Source: Methylococcales bacterium
GTDB taxonomy: Bacteria; Pseudomonadota; Gammaproteobacteria; Methylococcales; Methylomonadaceae
Assembly (NCBI GenBank): GCA_009692395.1
Contig: SHZG01000029.1
Coordinates: 1 to 15,087 of the forward strand
Direction of reading: 5' to 3'
Length of the DNA stretch: 15,087 bases
The position numbers and the translations under genes are program-made. Below the pieces are notes generated by a model. That model was not told where the DNA came from. It saw only the letters and a list, made by a program, of their open reading frames with translations, and searched no databases. Each line of letters starts with the position of its first letter. The stretch's first letter is position 1. This document shows, piece after piece, positions 8,306 through 14,957 of this stretch.

Positions 8306-9308
8306 AGAGCATAGTCTCTGGTGAAACTGAACTGACCGTGCCTTCTAGGGAAAAAGCAACTTTGGCTTGCGCTTTTGCTTTATCAACTTGGTCAACAAAG
8401 GCTTTTTGTTTGATTTGGTTACTTTCTGTAACGTGTGCAACCTCGACAGCAGCGGCAGGTTTTGCAGCTATAGATGGTGTAGGTGTTTGGGTTTTATTGA
8501 TAGGCTTCTTAACTACCGTAGGCGTAGGTGGCTGAACCGTTTTCTTATGTTTTTTAGATTGCTTTTTAGTAGGAGTAGGTTCTACTTCTTCTAGTCCTAC
8601 GATGGGTTGATTTTGAATCATACTGATTTTTTCAGCATCTAAAACGGCTCTAGCACTAGGGTCTTTAGCTAAAATTTGATTGTTAGCATTTTGGAAGTCA
8701 GTCAATCGACCACCCATTTTCATGCCTAACTCTTGAGCGATTTTAATATCCTCATCAAATTGAATTTTTAGTTCGTTAAGCTGTTTAATGGCTTTATCAC
8801 GCGGCACATGACCTGCTTTAAACTCTGATTTGATACGGTCAGCAGCGGCAAAACGGCAATCACGCAATTTAGCAAATGCCACCGATGTTCTATCAATTTC
8901 CCCATTTGAAGCAACAATGTCATTGCGTACCGATGCGGCTAACGCTTGTTCATCCGCCATGTCTTTCTGCTTGGCATTATAATATCCGCCTATGCCACCT
9001 GCGACCGCGCCACTAAGACCGCCTATTAACGCCGCTATACCAATGTCTCCGCCGCTTATAGCTGCCGCGACAGCACCTATTCCCGCGCCGCTTAATCCAC
9101 CAATCGCTGCCCCTTCAGCAATAGATTGTGCATAATAATGTTCTGCTGCCCTTAATTGACTTCGCCAGGTGTAGCAAATATCGCTGTTGTTATCATTATG
9201 CGTACTCATTGCTGAGCATCCTGACAAGAGACAGATACTCACGACCAATAAATGGCTACGACTGTGTTTCGACTGGAAATAGTTGATTTTTGTCATCATT
9301 CTCACCAT
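8295..9308 (-). CDS. Glycine-zipper lipoprotein partnered with the caspase-like protease
   Basis: A 337-residue predicted lipoprotein. Residues about 7-31 form a signal peptide ending in the lipobox LLSGC (Cys31 would be lipidated). A glycine-zipper region (about 65-110) follows, with GAAIGGLSGAGIGAVAAA and a second block IGGLSGAVAGGIGGYY, able to insert into or span a membrane as a helical hairpin. The next segment (about 112-230) is helical and charged. Residues about 240-300 are a Lys/Pro/Thr-rich low-complexity linker, and the C-terminus ends in a cysteine-containing tail. The first ATG (9308) lacks a Shine-Dalgarno; the ATGs four or five codons later have GGTGAG just before them and may be the true start. 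It overlaps the caspase gene by 11 nt. Membership of a known glycine-zipper family (SlyB/OmpA-like 2TM) is suggested by composition only; function unknown. Confidence 0.85.
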   Translation of the reverse strand: MVRMMTKINYFQSKHSRSHLLVVSICLLSGCSAMSTHNDNNSDICYTWRSQLRAAEHYYAQSIAEGAAIGGLSGAGIGAVAAAISGGDIGIAALIGGLSGAVAGGIGGYYNAKQKDMADEQALAASVRNDIVASNGEIDRTSVAFAKLRDCRFAAADRIKSEFKAGHVPRDKAIKQLNELKIQFDEDIKIAQELGMKMGGRLTDFQNANNQILAKDPSARAVLDAEKISMIQNQPIVGLEEVEPTPTKKQSKKHKKTVQPPTPTVVKKPINKTQTPTPSIAAKPAAAVEVAHVTESNQIKQKAFVDQVDKAKAQAKVAFSLEGTVSSVSPETMLCGL

Positions 9309-9410
9309 TAATATAAAACGCGTTAGGGGTATTATTCTTGCATATTCTTGTTATTTCAGCTATTACTAAATACCGTATTAAAAAAATGAAGTGAACGTAC
9401 GGAAACCAAC

Positions 9411-9467
9411 GAATGCCAACTATCTGTTATCATTAGCCATTGTAATGCTGACAGCGCGTTGGCATTC
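9411..9467. promoter_or_regulatory. 10-bp inverted repeat upstream of dbpA
   Basis: GAATGCCAAC (9411-9420) is repeated exactly in inverted form as GTTGGCATTC (9458-9467), 37 bases apart, ending 24 nt before the dbpA ATG and within the divergent region shared with the lipoprotein-caspase operon. It could be a leader stem-loop, which would suit a helicase gene, or a pair of protein-binding half sites. No function is shown by the sequence itself. Confidence 0.4.
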
Positions 9468-9491
9468 TTGTTAATCTTAAAGAGTCTGTTA

Positions 9492-10874
9492 ATGCCCTCC
9501 GTTAAATTTTCCGTTTTACCGTTAAAACCTGCCCTGCTTGAAAACATTGAATCCTTGGGTTATACCGAGATGACCCCGATTCAAGCCGCAAGCCTCCCGC
9601 ATATTCTTGAAGGTCACGATGTGATTGCCCAAGCTAAAACAGGCAGTGGTAAAACCGCCGCGTTTGGCATTGGTTTATTATCGCGTTTGGATATTACTAG
9701 CTTTCGAGTGCAAGCCTTGGTGGTTTGTCCGACGCGTGAATTAGCCGATCAAGTCTGTAAAGAAATCCGCCGTTTAGCGCGATTAACTCAAAATATCAAA
9801 GTCTTATCCTTATGTGGTGGTGTACCGTTTGGCCCGCAACTGGGTTCATTAGAACACGGCGTGCATATCGTGGTGGGTACACCCGGCCGCTTACAAGAAC
9901 ATTTGCGTAAACGCAGTTTGCGCTTGAGTAATCTAAAAGTCTTAGTGTTAGACGAAGCCGATCGTATGCTCGATATGGGTTTTGAAGAAGCCGTGAAAGA
10001 CGTGATTTCCTACGCACCTAATCACCGACAAACACTGTTATTTTCCGCGACTTACTCAGACCAAATTCGCGCCATGAGTCAGGAATTTCAATTCAAGCCG
10101 ATGACCATGAGCATTGAACACAGCCATCATGACAGCGACATAGAGCAACGCTTTTACAACACCACCAAAGCACACAGACTGAACGCACTGGGTTATTTAT
10201 TAGCCTATCACCGCCCAGAATCCACCGTGGTTTTTTGTAATACCAAACGCGATTGTCACGATGTTGCCAGTGCCTTAGAAAACAGCGGCTTTTCTGTTCA
10301 AGCCTTACATGGCGATTTAGCACAAAAACACCGCGATCAAGTATTAGTTAAATTCGCTAATAAAAGCTGCTCCGTATTAGTCGCCACCGATGTTGCCGCG
10401 CGTGGTTTAGATATTAACGCTTTGCAAGCGGTGATTAATTACGAACTGCCGTGGGATGCAGAAATTTATGTGCATCGTATCGGACGCACAGGACGCGCAG
10501 GGAAAAAAGGCTTAGCCTTGAGCTTGTGTATTGAAGCAGAATTACCGCGCGTTAAAGCCATTGAAGATTATCAAAACTCCAGCTCTGTCTGGGATGAGGT
10601 GTCCCCGTTTCAACTCAGTTATGAGGAACGCTTTCAGCCGCCAATGGTCACATTATGGCTAGATGATGGACGCAGAAATAAAATCCGTGCAGGCGATATA
10701 TTAGGCGCGTTGACAGGGGAGGGCGGTATCACAGGCAGTGAAGTCGGCAAAATTGATATTTTTGATGCCCATGCCTATGTAGCAATCGCGCGTGACAGCG
10801 TCGATAAAGCCTTAGCGTGTTTGAATAAAGGCAAAATTAAAGGGCGTAGCGTGATGGTGCGTAAAGCCCTTTAA
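9492..10874 (+). CDS. dbpA: ATP-dependent RNA helicase DbpA
   Basis: DbpA is a DEAD-box helicase that is activated by hairpin 92 of 23S rRNA and helps late 50S subunit assembly. The 460-residue product matches the usual length. Motifs seen: Q-motif region MTPIQAASLPH (27-37), Walker A AQAKTGSGKT (46-55), PTREL (80-84), GTPGRL, DEAD (154-157), SAT (185-187), ATDVAARGLD, and HRIGRTGRAG. The last 75 residues form the DbpA-specific RNA-binding domain (VTLWLDDGRRNKIRAGDILG, then LTGEGGITGSEVGKIDI). The frame extends 11 codons upstream to a TTG, but the ATG at 9492, preceded by AAAGAG at a suitable distance and starting the conserved sequence, is preferred. It is divergent from the lipoprotein-caspase operon and ends 8 nt before a long palindrome. 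Confidence 0.95.
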   Translation: MPSVKFSVLPLKPALLENIESLGYTEMTPIQAASLPHILEGHDVIAQAKTGSGKTAAFGIGLLSRLDITSFRVQALVVCPTRELADQVCKEIRRLARLTQNIKVLSLCGGVPFGPQLGSLEHGVHIVVGTPGRLQEHLRKRSLRLSNLKVLVLDEADRMLDMGFEEAVKDVISYAPNHRQTLLFSATYSDQIRAMSQEFQFKPMTMSIEHSHHDSDIEQRFYNTTKAHRLNALGYLLAYHRPESTVVFCNTKRDCHDVASALENSGFSVQALHGDLAQKHRDQVLVKFANKSCSVLVATDVAARGLDINALQAVINYELPWDAEIYVHRIGRTGRAGKKGLALSLCIEAELPRVKAIEDYQNSSSVWDEVSPFQLSYEERFQPPMVTLWLDDGRRNKIRAGDILGALTGEGGITGSEVGKIDIFDAHAYVAIARDSVDKALACLNKGKIKGRSVMVRKAL

Positions 10875-10882
10875 AGTGACAT

Positions 10883-10922
10883 ATTAAGACCGCCAGTCCT
10901 TTAAAGGACTGGCGGTCTTAAT
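10883..10922. terminator. Palindromic repeat copy B, probable bidirectional terminator
   Basis: A perfect 40-bp palindrome (arms of 20 bp, with CTTTAAAG at the centre) containing the core CCGCCAGTCCTTT. It is placed symmetrically, 8 nt from the dbpA stop and 8 nt from the stop of the convergent gene at 10931. No strong T-run follows on either strand. It is the second copy of the repeat at 5123-5155; in one stem position the T:A pair of copy A is C:G here, so pairing is kept. Confidence 0.75.
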
Positions 10923-10930
10923 CAACGCAT

Positions 10931-11581
10931 CTATATTTTGTACGCAATCAGCACATAATCAGGCATTTCCCGCTCAACCATTTGTAGTAATCGACTAACA
11001 GCTGAGTGACTATGCCAACGTGATAGCAACAAGCCTGCACCCAATAATAGTCCACCCGCCAACATAGACAGTGTTGGTAGCCATAAATCTTGCACCTGCG
11101 TCATTGAACAATTATTAGGTGATTCTAAGAAATAGTTGTACAACGTTATCAGCAAGAATGGTGTACTAAACAGCAAAACAATAACGCCAATAAAAAAACA
11201 GAAAGCCATTAAAATGTCTAATCGCCGATGATGGCGTAATTGCTGCTTGGGAACAACGGCTTCTTGAGCAGAATCCCAGTCTTCATCTGACCATTCGATT
11301 TCTAATAATTCCAGATGGTAATCACCTGCGGCAAGTTCAACGATACCGCCCATGCCCGAATAGACTGACAAACCACCTTTAGGCGTAAACTGACTGCCCG
11401 CCAAAGGATTGTTTGCCGCATATTCCGCACCGCAAATACAAAGCCGTCCACTGGGTATAGAAAACGCATCGAAACTATCGACTACTATTGCCTTGCTGTG
11501 TAAAGGCGGTGGTGCATCTTCATCGACATAAACATGAAATAGATAGCCTCCATCCCCACCAGTCTCACTAAACCAAAGCAC
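10931..11581 (-). CDS. Unknown two-TM protein, part downstream of the TAA
   Basis: This is the 216-residue open portion of the split gene, if translated from its GTG at 11579-11581. It would have to be reached by reinitiation at the directly adjacent upstream stop codon. The N-terminal 118 residues contain several short beta-like segments, four cysteines in or near CICG-type context and an acidic patch. The C-terminal part has two membrane helices joined by a short loop and ends in a basic/acidic tail (LLQMVEREMPDYVLIAYKI). I do not know the family or role. Confidence 0.5.
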   Translation of the reverse strand: MLWFSETGGDGGYLFHVYVDEDAPPPLHSKAIVVDSFDAFSIPSGRLCICGAEYAANNPLAGSQFTPKGGLSVYSGMGGIVELAAGDYHLELLEIEWSDEDWDSAQEAVVPKQQLRHHRRLDILMAFCFFIGVIVLLFSTPFLLITLYNYFLESPNNCSMTQVQDLWLPTLSMLAGGLLLGAGLLLSRWHSHSAVSRLLQMVEREMPDYVLIAYKI

Positions 11582-11716
11582 TTACTGGGTTTGCAACTGT
11601 GCCATTAGTTCAACTGCCTCGTCTTTTACTTGCACATCAAAATTTGCGGGCAATGCGGCTGGATCAAAAAAACACAGCGTCGCACCGTCACAACCTGCTT
11701 CCATAATATATTTCAC
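11582..11716 (-). CDS. 44-residue open frame upstream of the TAA (5' part of the split gene)
   Basis: It is preceded by AGGAG at good spacing before GTG, the best Shine-Dalgarno in this region, so this short frame is very likely translated. It is acidic (VKDEAVELMAQ near its end), has no membrane segment or signal peptide, and is in the same frame as the 216-residue frame that begins one codon after its stop. It is most simply the N-terminus of that protein; an independent small gene is possible. Confidence 0.55.
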   Translation of the reverse strand: MKYIMEAGCDGATLCFFDPAALPANFDVQVKDEAVELMAQLQTQ

Positions 11717-11730
11717 CCGCTTAACTCCTC
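11717..11730 (-). promoter_or_regulatory. Shine-Dalgarno AGGAG inside a target duplication
   Basis: On the minus strand, GAGGAG stands 8 nt before the GTG at 11714-11716. The AGGAG lies in the direct repeat that flanks the MITE-like element; the second copy of the repeat sits beyond the element at 11860-11868. The insertion therefore landed in the leader and left a working ribosome binding site next to the gene. Confidence 0.65.
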
Positions 11731-11859
11731 ATTGCCATTAAATTAAGCTGAAAAGCGTTATGACTGACTAAGCTAAGGTAGGCGCGAATTTATTCGCGCA
11801 GTACGCGGTGAAAGCGCGAATGAATTCGCGCCCACTTTTTCTTAACTTAATGGGAGTGA
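11729..11859. mobile_element. MITE-like element with terminal inverted repeats
   Basis: A 131-bp noncoding element. Its left end TCATTGCCATTAAATTAAG (11729-11747) and the complement of its right end, TCACTCCCATTAAGTTAAG (11841-11859), match at 16 of 19 positions. It is flanked by the direct repeat CTTAACTCC (11720-11728 and 11860-11868), a 9-bp target duplication (10 bp if the next T is counted). Inside are two inverted near-copies of a GCGCGAAT...ATTCGCGC hairpin, at 11782-11799 and 11814-11831. It has no coding capacity, so it would need a transposase supplied elsewhere. The 9-bp duplication is compatible with several IS families; the parent is not identified. Confidence 0.75.
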
Positions 11860-11887
11860 CTTAACTCCTACGGCATACATTCCACTG

Positions 11888-12649
11888 TCATTTGTAAGAA
11901 CGCAATTTAACGCAAAAATCACTCAGTTCTTGCGATACAAAAGGCTGTTGCGCGGCGTGAGCTTTATCTTCAGCGGTGTTGTAGCCCCATAAGGCGAATA
12001 TTAATTTAATGTCAGCCAGTTCGGGTTCTTTCTGCACATGCAATAAAGTTGGTAAGCGATCTTCAACAAAACGAATATCGGCGGTTGGCTGATTTTTCAG
12101 TAGCTCTTTTAATATCTCAGGCTTGGTTTTATTGCGATCTAATCCAAAAATACGCTCATCACTGAGTTCAATCGCATTGGCTTGTAAAATTTGTTTAACG
12201 AATCGCTCTTGTTTAGTGGTGATGATGTACCACGAATGGTCTAGCGATTGTAATTTACTGGCAATATCGGCAAACAATGGATTCATCGCGACCCAATCTG
12301 CCAAATCATTGGCTATCCACACATCTCTGGTTTCACCAAAGCGTTTTTTCAATTCATCAACAGTTATCTGTGCGTCCTGCATTAAGAATTGAATTTTAGC
12401 CGCATAATCGTGATAAATCGCTTCGGTGGTTTCGCCTAAATACAACAAGCGCATCGCTAAAATCGCTTCATAGCCTGTTTCGATAATGGGTCTTATCAAA
12501 CGAAATTGATCTATTAACGCAGGTGGTACATCAGTTGGCATATCTTGCCAGAAGGTGTTCGCGGCTTTCCAACCTGTCATCGCAGTTTCTACCGCGCTAT
12601 CGCAAATTACGCCGTCAAAATCCAGCGCGTATACAATTAAATGCTTCAT
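11888..12649 (-). CDS. HAD-superfamily hydrolase (phosphatase-like)
   Basis: A cytoplasmic phosphatase-type protein of 253 residues. Motif I is ALDFDGVICDS, with the nucleophile Asp10 and acid/base Asp12. Motif II is the Thr of IITTK (143-146). A Lys in NKTKPEIL (about 173-180) serves as motif III, and motif IV is FVEDRLPTL with Glu196-Asp197. The helical insert between motifs I and II (about 20-120) is a C1-type cap, as in phosphoglycolate-phosphatase relatives, but it differs enough that no substrate can be named. ATG start with a poor Shine-Dalgarno. It reads toward the split two-TM gene, so both may once have been one transcription unit before the MITE-like insertion. All catalytic residues appear intact. 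Confidence 0.88.
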   Translation of the reverse strand: MKHLIVYALDFDGVICDSAVETAMTGWKAANTFWQDMPTDVPPALIDQFRLIRPIIETGYEAILAMRLLYLGETTEAIYHDYAAKIQFLMQDAQITVDELKKRFGETRDVWIANDLADWVAMNPLFADIASKLQSLDHSWYIITTKQERFVKQILQANAIELSDERIFGLDRNKTKPEILKELLKNQPTADIRFVEDRLPTLLHVQKEPELADIKLIFALWGYNTAEDKAHAAQQPFVSQELSDFCVKLRSYK

Positions 12650-12678
12650 GATTTTAGTGAGGTAGGTTTAAGTAAGTA

Positions 12679-12851
12679 ACTGATGTTACGCATGAAAAAG
12701 AAATAGTCCACGACAAGCACAAAAGGCACGAAAAAATCAAAGCGAATGTGTCTTGTCCACGCGTTAAATAATACACATTATGATTTTTTTAGTCTTTTTC
12801 GTGCTGTGCGTGTTTTTCGTGGACAACAATATTCTTGTGCGTAACATCAGT
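12679..12851. repeat. 173-bp imperfect palindrome, possible MITE
   Basis: The ends ACTGATGTTACGCA (12679-12692) and TGCGTAACATCAGT (12838-12851) are exact inverted copies. Inner blocks also pair across the element: GTCCACGA with TCGTGGAC, GCACGAAAAA with TTTTTCGTGC, and AATGTGT with ACACATT. Most of the length can thus fold into one long hairpin. It holds no open frame of note and lies between the HAD gene's start and the end of the REC-GGDEF pseudogene. No convincing target duplication is visible. Confidence 0.65.
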
Positions 12852-12908
12852 GAGTAAAGGGGGGTAAGTTGTTGGTAACAAGTCGGCAGGTATACAAATG
12901 ACTCAAAC

Positions 12909-12932
12909 TCACGAGGTCTTCAAGACCCCGCA
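12909..12932. repeat. Small palindrome at the 3' end of the REC-GGDEF pseudogene
   Basis: Contains GGTCTTCAAGACC with short flanking complementary bases (CGAGG... and ...CCCCG), giving a 4-6 bp stem around TTCAA with a mismatch further out. It lies within 30 nt downstream of the pseudogene stop (minus strand) and may be a degenerate dispersed palindrome or a weak terminator. Confidence 0.4.
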
Positions 12933-12939
12933 GGTTTAT

Positions 12940-13861
12940 TTATGCAGTAGGGAGATAATAAGTCTCATGCTCCCAACTGAGCTGATTTCGCCCCGCATTC
13001 TTTGCTATATAAAGTTGTTTGTCTGCAATAGTCAGTATTTCCGCAATCGTAGTCGTTAATGGCGGGCTTAGTGAAATACCCCCCATACTGATGGTAATGT
13101 AAGAGGCAGTAATGGAGTATTCGTGTTGAAGCTGTATGCGTTCAATGGCATGACGAACCCGTTCGGCAATTTGAATGGCTTCTTGATAGCTTGTTTCTGG
13201 TCAGAGTATCACAAATTCTTCACCACCATAACGAGCAACCAATTCACCCGCCCGACTGACTTCTTGAGACATCGCCCTAGCAATCTGTTGTCACACGGAG
13301 TCTCCCGCGCAATGACCATCATTGTCGTTATAGAGTTTGAAATAATCAACGTCTACCATTATTAAAGACAGCGGCGTTCCGTGGCGATTCCATTCAATAT
13401 CTGCGATATGATCGAATTGGCGGCGGTTAGGTATGCCTGTTAGACTATCAACGAGGGCTTTTAGCTCAAGCTCTTTGCACAACCATACATAATTCATGTG
13501 ATTGCGGACACGAGCGCGAAGCACTGCCGTGCGAAAAGGTTTAGAGATATAATCGACCGCACCCATTTTCAAGCCTTTGGTTTCATCCACATCTTCATTC
13601 ATACCAGTGACGAACACCACCAAAATACTGGCAGTACGGCTCATCAAAACGCAACTGACGCAATACTTCATAGCCATCCATGTCTGGCATTTTGATATCT
13701 AACAAAATAAGGTCGGGTGGAGGTGTTTCGCGGGCAGAAGCCAATGCTTGTGCGCCATTTTTAGCAAGGCAAACGTCATAATCAGCAAGAAATAATTTAC
13801 TCAGTAAATCACGGTTAAATCTTTCATCATCAACTATCAAAAGGCGTTGTTTGCTGGTCAT
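12940..13861 (-). pseudogene. REC-GGDEF response regulator (diguanylate cyclase), broken
   Basis: Remains of a PleD-like regulator that would make cyclic di-GMP when its receiver is phosphorylated. The receiver starts MTSKQRLLIVDDERFNRDLL and has the phosphoacceptor in LILLDIKMPDMDG. A +1 shift follows at about 13637-13640 (GAGCCGTACT on the coding strand), after which the frame continues VVFVTGMNEDVDE and DYISKPF. The cyclase domain has LVDSLTGIPNRRQFD, MVDVDYFKLYND and the active-site motif YGGEEF. Two in-frame TGA codons interrupt it, at 13291-13293 (after GHCAGDSV) and 13201-13203 (after GGEEFVIL). The same frame then runs on through IADKQLYIAKNAGRNQ to TAA at 12940-12942. The length (922 bp) is 307 codons plus one base, as expected from a single 1-bp insertion. 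It lies 55 nt downstream of a hybrid-kinase fragment. Confidence 0.9.
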
Positions 13862-13916
13862 GGTATAACTCTCAAAATTGAGGTGTTGACAAAAAGATGA
13901 TTACAAATTTAGTGGG

Positions 13917-14957
13917 TTAAAACGTGTTGCGCAATAATGCCAGTCTATTTAACGCCGAAGCAAGTTCTAATTCTTCGAAATCATCAAGAATAGCTACCAG
14001 TTCAGCGGCTATTGGATTACCTGCTATCTTACGCTCCAGTTCAGATAATGTCACCGAAGTACAAGCATCTCTGTTACGAATCATCTTGTCCAGTTCTTCG
14101 AGAATACTGACGAAGTTATCGGGTAGTTCATTTATTGAGTTAGCAGTCTTAGCAGGTAGATGATAGGAAGAGCATTCAGTTAATGCGGTTTGTAGCTCTT
14201 GTTGTACTGTGGTTGCAAGTTGCCATAGTGGGGTTGCGCTGGCTTCTAATTGTGTAGCGGATTGTTGTAAACGTAACGCGCCAATATAAGCAGCGGTTGA
14301 CTTGAGTGAATGCGCTATTTGCCTTACACCTTGATAATCACCGCCTTGAATCAGCGCATTCAATTGATCGGGTACTGTTTTATGGCAGGAAAAAAAACTC
14401 CCAAGTCTGTGACGCATTTCATTTTCATCATTGCCAGCAAATTGAAGGGCTTTGTTAAGATTAAGACACGCGAGAGAATTGTCAGTATCCGCTAACTCCT
14501 GAGCTATTTGTTTAATGACAGCTGGTTTTTTAAGAGGCTGGTCGTTATGTTCTGTTTGCTTGAGCCACTGTTGAAGCATCGCTGTTAGTTTAGAAAAATC
14601 AATGGGTTTATTTAGATGATCATTCATGCCTGCTGCCAGACTTTTTTCGTGATCTTGTGGCGTGACGTGAGCTGTCATCGCAACAATGGGTAACTTTGCA
14701 AAGCGAGGGTCAGCGCGAAGTAAACGCGTCGCCGTTAATCCATCCATAACAGGCATCTGGACATCCATTAACACCAGATCATAGATAATATCACTATTTA
14801 GCTGCTCAATGGCTTTTTCACCATCGGGTGCATAATCGACTTTAATGTGAAACAACTCCAGCATACCTATGGCAACTATTCGATTACACTCAGTATCTTC
14901 CACCAGCAGTATACGGCTGCCTTGAAAGGAGGGTATATCCAAAGCAGTATAATTTGC
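13917..14957 (-). pseudogene. Hybrid histidine kinase remnant (REC + HPt), 5' truncated
   Basis: The C-terminal part of a BarA-like hybrid sensor kinase. Counted from the TTG at 14942, residues 9-127 are a receiver: acidic pocket Glu15-Asp16, phosphoacceptor Asp60 in VLMDVQMPVMDG, Thr90 and Lys112 (NKPID). A histidine phosphotransfer domain follows (about 165-260) with phospho-His211 in IAHSLKSTAAYIG, then an 80-residue helical tail. The frame stays open only six codons upstream of that TTG before a TGA (14958-14960) at the edge of an IS630-family element. There is no Shine-Dalgarno or ATG, and receivers of this type normally follow a kinase core. I conclude that the insertion separated it from its sensor and kinase domains, which would lie to the right of the window. 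A free-standing REC-HPt protein is the less likely alternative. Confidence 0.75.

Larger units (their letters stand above)
10931..11716 (-). pseudogene. Unknown two-TM protein gene split by one in-frame TAA
   Basis: A single reading frame runs from GTG (11714-11716) to the stop at 10931, interrupted once by TAA at 11582-11584. The part before the stop codes for 44 residues (VKYIMEAGCDGATLCFFDPA at the start) and has a strong AGGAG 8 nt upstream. The part after it begins GTG-CTT-TGG and codes for 216 residues: a soluble domain (about 1-118, with DGGYLFHVYVDE and the acidic EIEWSDEDWDS), then two transmembrane helices (about 121-148 and 167-187). No Shine-Dalgarno precedes the second GTG. Read through, the product would be 261 residues and the join reads naturally, so I take it as one gene with a nonsense mutation. 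Alternatives are a termination-reinitiation pair (TAAGTG) or a sequencing error. The family is not recognised. Confidence 0.6.

Noticed and set aside
9459..9491. Eleven-codon N-terminal extension of dbpA from a TTG
   Set aside because: The extension is hydrophobic and non-conserved and overlaps the inverted repeat; the ATG at 9492 begins the conserved sequence and has a better Shine-Dalgarno.
12679..12851. Target duplication (AGTAA-like) around the 173-bp palindrome
   Set aside because: The similar flanking bases are not at equal distances from the ends, so the match looks accidental.
11700..12950. CRISPR array or other regular repeat array
   Set aside because: The repeats here are single inverted structures with no evenly spaced direct repeats.
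12940..13861. TGA read as a sense codon in the GGDEF gene
   Set aside because: A separate +1 frameshift in the same gene points to a pseudogene or assembly error rather than recoding.
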